From Epilithonimonas hominis (GTDB taxonomy: Bacteria; Bacteroidota; Bacteroidia; Flavobacteriales; Weeksellaceae), in contig NZ_RJTU01000008.1 in the NCBI RefSeq assembly GCF_003730015.1, forward strand, positions 55,892 through 119,891: 64,000 bases of DNA, written 5' to 3'. Shown here in pieces: positions 25,014-31,955 of this stretch (within the stretch, counting starts at the first letter, position 1; each line of letters begins with the position of its first letter). The notes under the pieces were generated by a model. The model made no database searches. It saw only the letters and a list, made by a program, of their open reading frames with translations, and had not been told where the DNA came from. Made by a program: the position numbers and the translations under genes.

Positions 25014-25997
25014 TTATAAATTTATTAATTTCTGTTGAAAATACAACTGTCTTCTTTTTCGGATTGAATCCGATTTTATTTGTCTTCTTTTTTCCAAAAT
25101 CTGCTCAGATCTTCCGAAGTAAACATCTGCCGGAGGAAGGTTTTTCAAAGATTCGTGATATCGCTTGTTGTTGTAGTTTTCTACGAATTTTTCTAAAGCT
25201 TCCACATGTTCTTCAGGATGATAAAAATGATTGAGTTTTACCACATTTTTCATCGTTCTATGGTATCGTTCTATTTTCCCTTGGGTTTGCGGATGCATCG
25301 GCTTTCCGTGAACCTGCTTCATCTTCAAATCGTCTTTCAGATAGGTTCTGAGTTCGTTTGATATGTAGCAGGAACCATTGTCTGAGAGTAATTTCGGTTT
25401 GGCTTTAGACTTCAACTTTGCTTTTTCAATCGCTGTATTTACTGTTCTTTTCACATCTTCGGCCTTCATCGAATCACAGAGTTCCCAATGGATGATATAC
25501 CTGCTGTAGTCGTCTAAAACAGTGCTCAGATAGTACCAACCCCAACCAATCACTTTAAAATAAGTGAAGTCTGTCTGCCACATTTGATGCACAAATTCTG
25601 TCTTATCCTTAAATTCATTTGCTGCTGAAAGAAGAAAATGATTCGGTGCAGGAATTAAATCCCGCTGCTTCAAAATCCTGTAAACACTGGATTCTGAGAT
25701 AAAGACACCTTGTTCATCGGTAATTTTGTGCGCCAGTTCTCTTGAGGAAAGCTCCGTATGTTCCAAAGCGATTTCTACGACCAAATCTTTTTGTTCTTCC
25801 GGAATGCTGTTCCATTGTCTTTTAGATGTTCTTTTGGACGTTTCCAAGCCATCGTAGCCGTTTTCAAGGTATTTCTGATACCATTTGTAGAAAGTACTTC
25901 TTGCAATCCCAAAGCTTTCCAGGGTTCGTTTTACACCAATTTCACTCGTAGTAACTTCTTGAATAATTTCGTATTTCTCACTTGCTGATAATCTCAT
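25014..25997 (-). CDS. IS3-family transposase OrfB (DDE integrase)
   Basis: A 327-aa transposase. Residues 1-55 form a helix-turn-helix (F-G-I-A-R-S-T-F-Y-K-W-Y-Q-K-Y). The retroviral-integrase core follows with the DDE triad in W-Q-T-D-F-T-Y-F, L-S-D-N-G-S-C-Y and G-K-I-E-R-Y-H-R-T-M-K. The reading frame is complete, so the element could be active. It starts 20 nt after the OrfA stop without overlap; no slippery frameshift site of the usual IS3 type is evident at the junction, so OrfB may be translated on its own. Confidence 0.92.
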   Translation of the reverse strand: MRLSASEKYEIIQEVTTSEIGVKRTLESFGIARSTFYKWYQKYLENGYDGLETSKRTSKRQWNSIPEEQKDLVVEIALEHTELSSRELAHKITDEQGVFISESSVYRILKQRDLIPAPNHFLLSAANEFKDKTEFVHQMWQTDFTYFKVIGWGWYYLSTVLDDYSRYIIHWELCDSMKAEDVKRTVNTAIEKAKLKSKAKPKLLSDNGSCYISNELRTYLKDDLKMKQVHGKPMHPQTQGKIERYHRTMKNVVKLNHFYHPEEHVEALEKFVENYNNKRYHESLKNLPPADVYFGRSEQILEKRRQIKSDSIRKRRQLYFQQKLINL

Positions 25998-26017
25998 AAA
26001 CTTTCTGTATTTATGGG

Positions 26018-26371
26018 TTAATCCAGCATGTCTAAGCTTTTTTTTACAATGTCATAGCGCAGAACCAAATCGGCAACCATCTCTTTTAATCGGGCATTTT
26101 CTTTCTTCAAATCCGACACTTCATCACTCGTGGCTTCTCTAATAACATCGCCATTGAGCCGTTTTTTACCGGCTTCCATAAATTCTTTGTTCCAGGAATA
26201 AAACTGAGATTGCGCAATATTATGCTGTCGGCATAGTTCTGCTACAGAAGTTTCTGCACGAAGCCCTTCCATTACGATTAAAATTTTCTGCTCGGCTGTA
26301 AAGATCCTCCTTGTATTTTTACGGATGTCTTTTACGAATTTTTCGGAACTTTTCTTTTTAGGTGTTTCCAT
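26018..26371 (-). CDS. IS3-family transposase OrfA (helix-turn-helix)
   Basis: A 117-aa DNA-binding protein. The helix-turn-helix V-A-E-L-C-R-Q-H-N-I-A-Q-S-Q-F-Y-S-W-N lies in the middle, followed by a leucine-zipper-like coil (L-K-K-E-N-A-R-L-K-E-M-V-A-D-L-V-L), as in OrfA of IS3/IS911 elements. ATG at 26369-26371 is chosen; a GTG ten codons upstream extends the frame to 26401. It binds the IS ends for OrfB. Confidence 0.88.
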   Translation of the reverse strand: METPKKKSSEKFVKDIRKNTRRIFTAEQKILIVMEGLRAETSVAELCRQHNIAQSQFYSWNKEFMEAGKKRLNGDVIREATSDEVSDLKKENARLKEMVADLVLRYDIVKKSLDMLD

Positions 26372-26416
26372 AATCAAATCTAATTCTTTTTTTGAAAACA
26401 CTCCTTAACTTTTATA

Positions 26417-27607
26417 CTATATAGTGTCTACTTTTTGCTGACGATTTACAGCAATAAGAATATTAATTCTATCAATTGAGTGAGAATCATTCACAAGGAT
26501 TTTCTCTTTGCATTGCTCTATTAAAAGTTCTCGGACTATGCTTAATTCATTTCTTAGTAAACTCAGCTTTATCTTTCTGGTTGCAGCCTCGAACCTTTGC
26601 ATTGGATTATTGTAATTCTTTTTGATATAAGTCAAAAGAGTATCCATAACAGCCGGTGCCGGCTGGTTCATTTCTTCAGCTTTTCTTTGATAGGCATCAA
26701 ATAATGCTATAGCCGACCAATAGGTATTTTTAGCTGCATGATTTTGAATCTCAAAATTGATCAACTTATCGTATTGATTCAGCTGCTTTGATAGGTCACG
26801 AAATTGCTTGATAAAATATGCATCAGAATTACTCACGTCGTTTAAATATGACTCAGTCGCAGCAAGTGCAGCTGAATAATTCTTATCTGTCCTTAAAGCT
26901 TTTACATTGACCTGGTTCATTTCCCTGATGTGTTGTTGACGATCAGGATTCACTGGAAGTGCATTTAGATCAGCCAATCTCTGTGTTGTTTCTAAAGAAG
27001 TTAAAGTTGCAAATCTAGCCTTATGGGCTTTCTTGTTATGCTTACGGAATTGTTTTACTGCCTTATTTTTGTGCGCATAAGTCGTATCCACATTCATGGC
27101 AATGTACTTATTAATCTTTGCTACCTGCTTTTGAAGATTTTTGTTATCAGGGCGTTCCTGAAGCAAAGTATCGAAATGTTGCTTTATAAATGATAGTGGT
27201 CTTCCAGATGTAAGGTTTAATTGCTTAAAAAGTTTCTGATTACCGATACTAGCTCTAAGGTATTCACCATACAGGCTTCTTTTAAATCTAAAGTGATTAG
27301 GCAGATTTGATAAGGCCTGCTGATAAAGTTGAATAACCTCAAGTTCCTTATGCTTTTCCTTTAAGAGAATCTTTCTGATGCCATTATAAGCGCGAATCTC
27401 TGTGCCATCCAAAGATAACACCTGCTGATAAGTAGTTTTTGCTTTTGAAAAACGTCCCTGACGGCGATATCTTCTTGCCTGTTTTAGCAGTATTGTGATA
27501 TCTTCAACGGGTGATAAAAATGACGATTTTGAAAAAAGAAAATTAGGAACTAAAATAGAAGTTATACCTAAAGAGCTTAGCTTTAGGAAATTTTTTCTCG
27601 TAATCAT
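26417..27607 (-). CDS. TPR-like exported protein, 3' end truncated by the IS
   Basis: A 396-residue frame. The N-terminus T-R-K-N-F-L-K followed by a hydrophobic stretch resembles a Tat signal with Arg-Lys in place of the twin Arg. Residues about 40-110 contain TPR-like helices (A-R-R-Y-R-R-Q-G-R-F-S-K-A-K-T-T-Y-Q-Q-V-L); the rest is helical, with many Lys, Asn and Gln. The last four codons and the stop lie inside the IS right end, so the natural C-terminus is lost. No function is recognised. A structured leader precedes the gene. Confidence 0.6.
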   Translation of the reverse strand: MITRKNFLKLSSLGITSILVPNFLFSKSSFLSPVEDITILLKQARRYRRQGRFSKAKTTYQQVLSLDGTEIRAYNGIRKILLKEKHKELEVIQLYQQALSNLPNHFRFKRSLYGEYLRASIGNQKLFKQLNLTSGRPLSFIKQHFDTLLQERPDNKNLQKQVAKINKYIAMNVDTTYAHKNKAVKQFRKHNKKAHKARFATLTSLETTQRLADLNALPVNPDRQQHIREMNQVNVKALRTDKNYSAALAATESYLNDVSNSDAYFIKQFRDLSKQLNQYDKLINFEIQNHAAKNTYWSAIALFDAYQRKAEEMNQPAPAVMDTLLTYIKKNYNNPMQRFEAATRKIKLSLLRNELSIVRELLIEQCKEKILVNDSHSIDRINILIAVNRQQKVDTI

Positions 27608-27625
27608 GGTGGTGGTTTTATAAAA

Positions 27626-27711
27626 AAGGGGAAGAAAGGATTTAGGCCTGTTTTTTTTACCGTAAATGTTATATATTCAAAAATTCAACTTCCCCTTGCG
27701 TTGCAAAGATA
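27626..27711 (-). promoter_or_regulatory. Promoter and self-complementary leader of the TPR-like gene
   Basis: On the reverse strand TATCTTTG (27704-27711) is a perfect -7 box. Transcription should begin near 27697, where the RNA would start AAGGGGAAG (27689-27697). Its exact complement CTTCCCCTT lies at 27626-27634, about 19 nt before the ATG. The two could pair, closing the roughly 90-nt leader beside the start codon. A regulatory effect is inferred. Confidence 0.5.
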
Positions 27712-28607
27712 TATAATTATTTCAAATCAGTTAATAAAAGTTAATTTATGTCAATTAAAGGTAACATTGAGATTTAAAAATGGATTATTGATAAAGGGTT
27801 TTAATGATATATGATTTTTATCATGTCGATTATGTGCTTAAAAAATCTTCATGTAGCTCTATTTACTTCTAATATTTCTTGGAGTTACTAATTGGATTTA
27901 TTTCAAATTGTGAAAAAAATAGATTAATATATCTCCAATATCTCCATTTTGGTATTTCAATTATTTTCAAAATCATCACTTTCACTGAAAATCGTTTCTT
28001 TTCTCAAACCTTAAATTGTAAAGATATTTGCAAGTAATAAATTTAAAAAATGGAAGATTATATTTTTATTGCAACTTTCTCTAAAATTTTATTCTGTTTC
28101 TCAAAAACTGCACTTTTCTATACATGTTATTCTAAAACGTACATAAAAACTATACAGCTTATAGAATGATGTGTATAATTTTTTTAATCCTCAGCTCAAT
28201 TATTTGGTTCTGAAAGCAGGTTTTAGAATATCTTTTGTGATTTAAAATAGATGTATCATATAATCTGCCATTAATTTATCCAATTTAAAAGCCTCGCAGA
28301 GCGAAGTAGAAACTTTGTTGAGAGGTACGACCTTCAAAGTTGCGAATGAGCTCCTAACTTCTCCCCGTAGTTGTAAAATCCCACGCATTTCAATAAGCAA
28401 TAAATCTATTCTTAAAACAATATTTTGTAACATTACTTTTTTACAAAGCAGTCTGATTTTCATAAATGTTTTAAATGTGCAAAACAAAACCACCTAAATA
28501 TTTTAGATTTTGTTTAATATTTCATACTGAAAGATGGACTTCTCAAAATTAGTACGTATTAAAGTAACTATTACCGGAAAAATTTGTAATTCCAATTAGT
28601 AATATCT
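27712..28607. other. Gene-poor region with a structured, possibly repeated block
   Basis: About 900 bp without a convincing gene. The first 500 bp are AT-rich with scattered stops. Around 28284-28390 the sequence is less AT-rich and open in one minus-strand frame (28242-28493, 83 codons: L-R-G-E-V-R-S-S-F-A-T-L-K-V-V-P-L-N-K-V). Such peptides are often predicted in Chryseobacterium-type genomes and, as I recall, come from an intergenic repeat rather than a protein gene. I do not call it a CDS. Confidence 0.4.
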
Positions 28608-28803
28608 CCATCAATAAAAGGCTTCTACAAGAGGAAAAACTGTAATCATTGTTGCTCATAGGTTGAGCACTGTAAAAAATGCTGATCAAATTATCGTTTT
28701 GAAAAATGGAAAAATTGTAGAACAGGGTAACCATAAGGAGCTTGTCCAAAATAAATCAGATTATTATAATCTTGTGAAAAACCAGTTGGAACTGGGAAAT
28801 TAA
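28608..28803 (+). pseudogene. C-terminal remnant of a peptidase-type (bacteriocin) ABC exporter
   Basis: The plus strand encodes, up to the stop at 28801-28803, [13 protein letters not shown], then [17 protein letters not shown] and the tail [13 protein letters not shown]. This is the H-loop (switch His in A-H-R-L-S-T) and the end of an ATP-binding domain, in the form seen in peptidase-domain exporters of Bacteroidota. In-frame stops upstream (TAA at 28605-28607) and the absence of Walker A, signature motif and membrane domain show that only the last 60 or so residues survive. Confidence 0.75.
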
Positions 28804-28829
28804 ATATCAACTTTTAAATTTTTTTTAAC

Positions 28830-29327
28830 ATGAAAAACAAAATTTTATGCTTAGGAATAGCAATGCTTGCTATTTCTTGTAACAGAACTGGAGAGGAAGA
28901 TATGAATAATCTTCAGGCAAAGGGAAATATGCCATTAAAAATTATGGGGAAAACGGTTGAACCCCAAAAGCTTATTATAGGAGAAGTAGCCGGATATAAT
29001 GCTGAAGATGGTGACAACTGTAGAAGAAACAGAGGAGGGTGCAATTGGGCAATTGTTGGTAGTAAAACTGCGGATAAAAATTTTGATGAAAGCAATAAAT
29101 GGGAAGTAAATTATTTTATTTCTGATAATCAGCTTATTATTATAAATGCTAATTCTGTCCATGCAAAAACTTCAACAGTAATCAATATTTCTGAGAGAAT
29201 AGCACTCCCTGATGATTTATCCGAAAAGCTTGGTTATAAATCTATTACTATTATGCCGGGAACATATTCTTATAAAACAGATAATTACGAAAAAGGATAT
29301 GTTGCATTAGATATAGCAAAAGAATAA
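28830..29327 (+). CDS. Hypothetical lipoprotein
   Basis: A 165-aa protein with a lipoprotein signal (lipobox L-A-I-S-C at residue 17). The mature part has two further Cys in N-C-R-R-N-R-G-G-C-N-W near residue 70 and is otherwise beta-rich. No family is recognised. It starts 26 nt after the ABC exporter remnant on the same strand and is followed closely by another exported protein, so all three may once have formed one operon. A link to bacteriocin immunity or export is only guilt by association. Confidence 0.6.
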   Translation: MKNKILCLGIAMLAISCNRTGEEDMNNLQAKGNMPLKIMGKTVEPQKLIIGEVAGYNAEDGDNCRRNRGGCNWAIVGSKTADKNFDESNKWEVNYFISDNQLIIINANSVHAKTSTVINISERIALPDDLSEKLGYKSITIMPGTYSYKTDNYEKGYVALDIAKE

Positions 29328-29353
29328 TATTGGCTTCAACGAAATATTTTCTC

Positions 29354-29836
29354 ATGAAATATTTGTATTCTTTAATACTTTTGATTCCGGTCTATTGCTT
29401 GAGTCAAAACAATGTGAGAGCTATTGCAGCAGAGGATGTGAAATACATATTATCAAATCAAAGAAAAGATTATAAATTGATTTTCTTTTGGGTTCCAAAA
29501 TGCGAAACAATAGAGCAACAATATAATGATACCTCAACATTGCAAAAGCAAGTTAAAAATATTGTAATTCTTCCTATTGCAATGATTAGTACAAAGAATT
29601 ATCGAGACGACTTTCATAATCTTTTTTACAGCAAATTTAATTTAGGAAAAAGCCTTGAAGTCGCTAAAATAAATGAAAACCAGTATGATAATTTTGATGC
29701 ATTTAAAGAGAGGTTTTTAATTTTATATAAAGGACAAAATAAAGATGCATTTTATTTTTTGTTTGATAAACAAAATCAACTCATTAAAGAATGGGAAGAT
29801 TTACCCTCTGAACAGGATTTATTAACACTTATTTAA
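29354..29836 (+). CDS. Hypothetical secreted protein, possibly thioredoxin-like
   Basis: A 160-aa protein with a Sec signal (M-K-Y-L-Y-S-L-I-L-L-I-P-V-Y-C-L-S). The mature part has L-I-F-F-W-V-P-K-C-E-T, which is like the W-x-P-x-C strand-turn of thioredoxin folds but with a single Cys, then a beta strand I-V-I-L-P-I-A. A later F-Y-F-L-F-D-K-Q-N-Q-L-I also fits such a fold. This is a guess from pattern only. ATG at 29354-29356 is used instead of the in-frame TTG at 29330. It follows the lipoprotein gene by 26 nt. Confidence 0.55.
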   Translation: MKYLYSLILLIPVYCLSQNNVRAIAAEDVKYILSNQRKDYKLIFFWVPKCETIEQQYNDTSTLQKQVKNIVILPIAMISTKNYRDDFHNLFYSKFNLGKSLEVAKINENQYDNFDAFKERFLILYKGQNKDAFYFLFDKQNQLIKEWEDLPSEQDLLTLI

Positions 29837-29964
29837 TCACTTTTTTGACTTAAGCCTCGTTAAACTAAAAAATAATTATTTCTTTTAACAAGTTCCTTCA
29901 GAATTAAATAAGGTTAAATGCTCCATAATCTATAATTATTTGATATTTTCCCTTTCTACCAATT

Positions 29965-30735
29965 CTAATTTCCTATTTTTTCTTTGATCTGTTTTATATC
30001 AGTTTTGATCTCTGCAATGAAGTTTTGAATATTACGTTCTGAAAACTCATCTGCTCCATATTCTTTTGTAGTGATACTGCAGGCAAATTCCCAGATCTCC
30101 TTTATTTCCGATAATGGAATTTTATAGGGCTCATAAAATTGATTGTCAGCTTTAACCCAAATACCATCAGCTTCGTGAAACTGAAATCTCTTATAGCTTA
30201 TACCATCATTGGTAGTAATAAAAACATATGTTCTGTCTGTTCGAAGGTCAGAAAGATTCTCAATATATTTTCCCACAATATAGGTTCCGTTTTTATATGG
30301 TGGCATAGAATCTCCTTCAGCCGGAAAAGCTCTAAACTTCCCGCCTTTTAAGAAAGGTAAAGATATCGTATCAAGACTTTCGATATATTCCGGATCACCA
30401 TAACCGTTCAGATATCCCATAGATGCTTTCTGTGGAATGATTTCAATTTCATCATTACCATTACTGTCAACTCTTATGGGAAGAACTATTCTATTATCCG
30501 GAAGTTCCATAATCTCATCAATGGAATATTTGCTGACATTTATGGTTACAAGTAAATCTATACTTACATTATAATATTTTGAGATCCTGACCAAGATATC
30601 AAGTGGCGGCTCAGTAGCACCATCTTCATATTTACCATATCTACCTCTTGTTATTAAAAGATCATCGGCCACCCTTTGCTGAGAAAGATTGAGCTTACCT
30701 CTCAGATACCTTATATTTTCAGATAAAATTGACAT
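29965..30735 (-). CDS. LexA/CI-like repressor: Xre helix-turn-helix plus S24 self-cleavage domain
   Basis: A 256-aa regulator. Residues 5-60 are an Xre-type helix-turn-helix (L-S-Q-Q-R-V-A-D-D-L-L-I-T-R-G-R-Y-G-K-Y-E). The C-terminal S24 domain has the nucleophile in E-G-D-S-M-P-P and the general-base Lys in S-Y-K-R-F; a candidate cleavage region is A-S-M-G-Y near 105-109. By analogy with LexA it would cut itself when RecA is activated and release the divergent dinB-dnaE operon. A coiled tail (about 230-256) extends it. The perfect palindrome overlapping its start codon is the likely operator. Confidence 0.85.
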   Translation of the reverse strand: MSILSENIRYLRGKLNLSQQRVADDLLITRGRYGKYEDGATEPPLDILVRISKYYNVSIDLLVTINVSKYSIDEIMELPDNRIVLPIRVDSNGNDEIEIIPQKASMGYLNGYGDPEYIESLDTISLPFLKGGKFRAFPAEGDSMPPYKNGTYIVGKYIENLSDLRTDRTYVFITTNDGISYKRFQFHEADGIWVKADNQFYEPYKIPLSEIKEIWEFACSITTKEYGADEFSERNIQNFIAEIKTDIKQIKEKIGN

Positions 30736-30753
30736 TGCTATAATTTATAGCAA
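30735..30753. promoter_or_regulatory. 19-bp palindrome, candidate repressor operator
   Basis: TTGCTATAATTTATAGCAA is a perfect inverted repeat (9-bp arms, one central base). It covers the first base of the repressor start codon and its 5' leader, directly after the repressor's own -7 box. A weaker similar half-site, TCGCTATGA (30793-30801, 7 of 9 matches), spans the dinB start codon. Confidence 0.65.
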
Positions 30754-30761
30754 CAAATATA
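30754..30761 (-). promoter_or_regulatory. -7 box of the repressor gene
   Basis: The reverse strand reads TATATTTG, a perfect match. Transcription would start inside the palindrome, leaving a leader of roughly 12 nt, so a bound repressor would block its own gene. Confidence 0.6.
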
Positions 30762-30784
30762 CAATTTTTTGATACAAAACGTAA

Positions 30785-30792
30785 TAATTTTG
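30785..30792 (+). promoter_or_regulatory. -7 box of dinB-dnaE
   Basis: TAATTTTG matches TAnnTTTG and ends 5 bp before the dinB ATG, so the message would be nearly leaderless. A TTTTTTG run at 30764-30770 may serve as the upstream element, though the spacer (14 nt) is short. Confidence 0.5.
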
Positions 30793-30797
30793 TCGCT

Positions 30798-31943
30798 ATG
30801 AATCGAGCAATTTCGCATATGGATCTGGACACCTTTTTCGTCTCTTGTGAGAGACTAAAAAACTCTGACCTTGTTGGAAAACCACTTATCATTGGTGGCG
30901 GAGACAGAGGCGTGGTAGCTTCCTGCTCCTATGAAACGAGATATTTTGGGGTTCGAAGTGCAATGCCCATAAAAATGGCTTTAAGACTTTGCCCAGAAGC
31001 AAAGGTCATCCGAGGAGATATGGAAATGTACTCCAATATGTCGCATACTGTTACCGAAATTATACAGGAAAAAGTTCCGGTTCTTGAGAAGGCAAGTATT
31101 GATGAATTCTACCTTGATCTTTCCGGGATGGATAAATTTTTCGGTTGTTATCAATGGACCACCGAAATTGCAGAGGCTGTCAGAAAAAATACCGGTCTGC
31201 CCATCAGCTTTGCCTTATCTACCAATAAAACCGTTTCTAAAATCGGTACCGGAGAATCTAAACCTATTGGTAAACTTGAAATTCCTGAGCAGAAAATAAG
31301 AGCTTTTCTGAACCCGCTCTCAGTTAAGAAAATTCCGATGGTGGGCAATGTGACCTTTCAATTGCTGTCCAGGCTGGGTGTACGAAATATTCAAACGCTG
31401 TCAGAGATGCCTGTTGACGTTCTGCATCGGCTGATCGGAAAAAATGGTCAGGAACTCTGGAAGAAAGCCAACGGTATCGATGAAACGCCTGTTGTGCCTT
31501 ATTCCGAAAGGAAATCCATCTCCAAGGAAAATACATTTTCGCAGGATACCATAGATATAAATGGCATAAAGAGCATTTTATCAGGAATGGTGGAACAGTT
31601 GTGTTTCCAACTCCGTCAGGAGAAGTGGCTTACTTCTACCGTTGTTGTAAAAATTAGGTACTCCAACTTCGATACAGAAACCAAGCAATACAGAATTCCT
31701 TACACTTCCTCCGACCATACACTACTCAGATACGCATTAGAATTATTTGAGAAAGTCTATCACCGCAGAATGCGAATCCGACTTATCGGAGTAAAGTTCA
31801 CCGGTCTGGTACACGGCTGTCACCAGATGAATCTGTTCGAAGATACGGAAGAACTCATCAGTCTTTATCAAACAATGGATAAAATTAAAACAAGGTTCGG
31901 TTCAGACAGCGTGGGCCGGGCATCTGGATTTTTAAACCAATAA
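30798..31943 (+). CDS. dinB: DNA polymerase IV (Y family)
   Basis: A 381-aa translesion polymerase. Catalytic motifs are M-D-L-D-T-F-F-V-S-C-E near the start and A-S-I-D-E-F-Y-L-D-L near residue 100, followed by a helix-hairpin-helix region (I-P-M-V-G-N-V-T ... L-G-V-R-N-I-Q-T-L) and a little-finger domain. It copies damaged DNA at the cost of fidelity. It is divergent from the LexA-like gene and 12 nt before dnaE, the layout of the Bacteroidota mutagenesis cassette. Confidence 0.94.
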   Translation: MNRAISHMDLDTFFVSCERLKNSDLVGKPLIIGGGDRGVVASCSYETRYFGVRSAMPIKMALRLCPEAKVIRGDMEMYSNMSHTVTEIIQEKVPVLEKASIDEFYLDLSGMDKFFGCYQWTTEIAEAVRKNTGLPISFALSTNKTVSKIGTGESKPIGKLEIPEQKIRAFLNPLSVKKIPMVGNVTFQLLSRLGVRNIQTLSEMPVDVLHRLIGKNGQELWKKANGIDETPVVPYSERKSISKENTFSQDTIDINGIKSILSGMVEQLCFQLRQEKWLTSTVVVKIRYSNFDTETKQYRIPYTSSDHTLLRYALELFEKVYHRRMRIRLIGVKFTGLVHGCHQMNLFEDTEELISLYQTMDKIKTRFGSDSVGRASGFLNQ

Positions 31944-31955
31944 ATTGACGTTGCA

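Larger units (their letters stand above)
24976..26430 (-). mobile_element. IS3-family insertion sequence, about 1455 bp
   Basis: The left end TGGACATTTTGTAATAAATC and the right end read inward (TAGACACTATATAGTATAAA) are imperfect inverted repeats that share GACA near the tip and TTAAGGAGT about 23 nt inside. Two genes in IS3 order (OrfA then OrfB, reverse strand) fill the element. The flanks (left ..CTAAAT, right CTTTTT..) show no 3-5 bp duplication, so the junctions may not derive from one simple insertion. Confidence 0.75.

Noticed and set aside
25990..26025. Programmed frameshift between IS3 OrfA and OrfB
   Set aside because: The frames do not overlap and no A-rich slippery heptamer with a following structure is visible, so I cannot support it.
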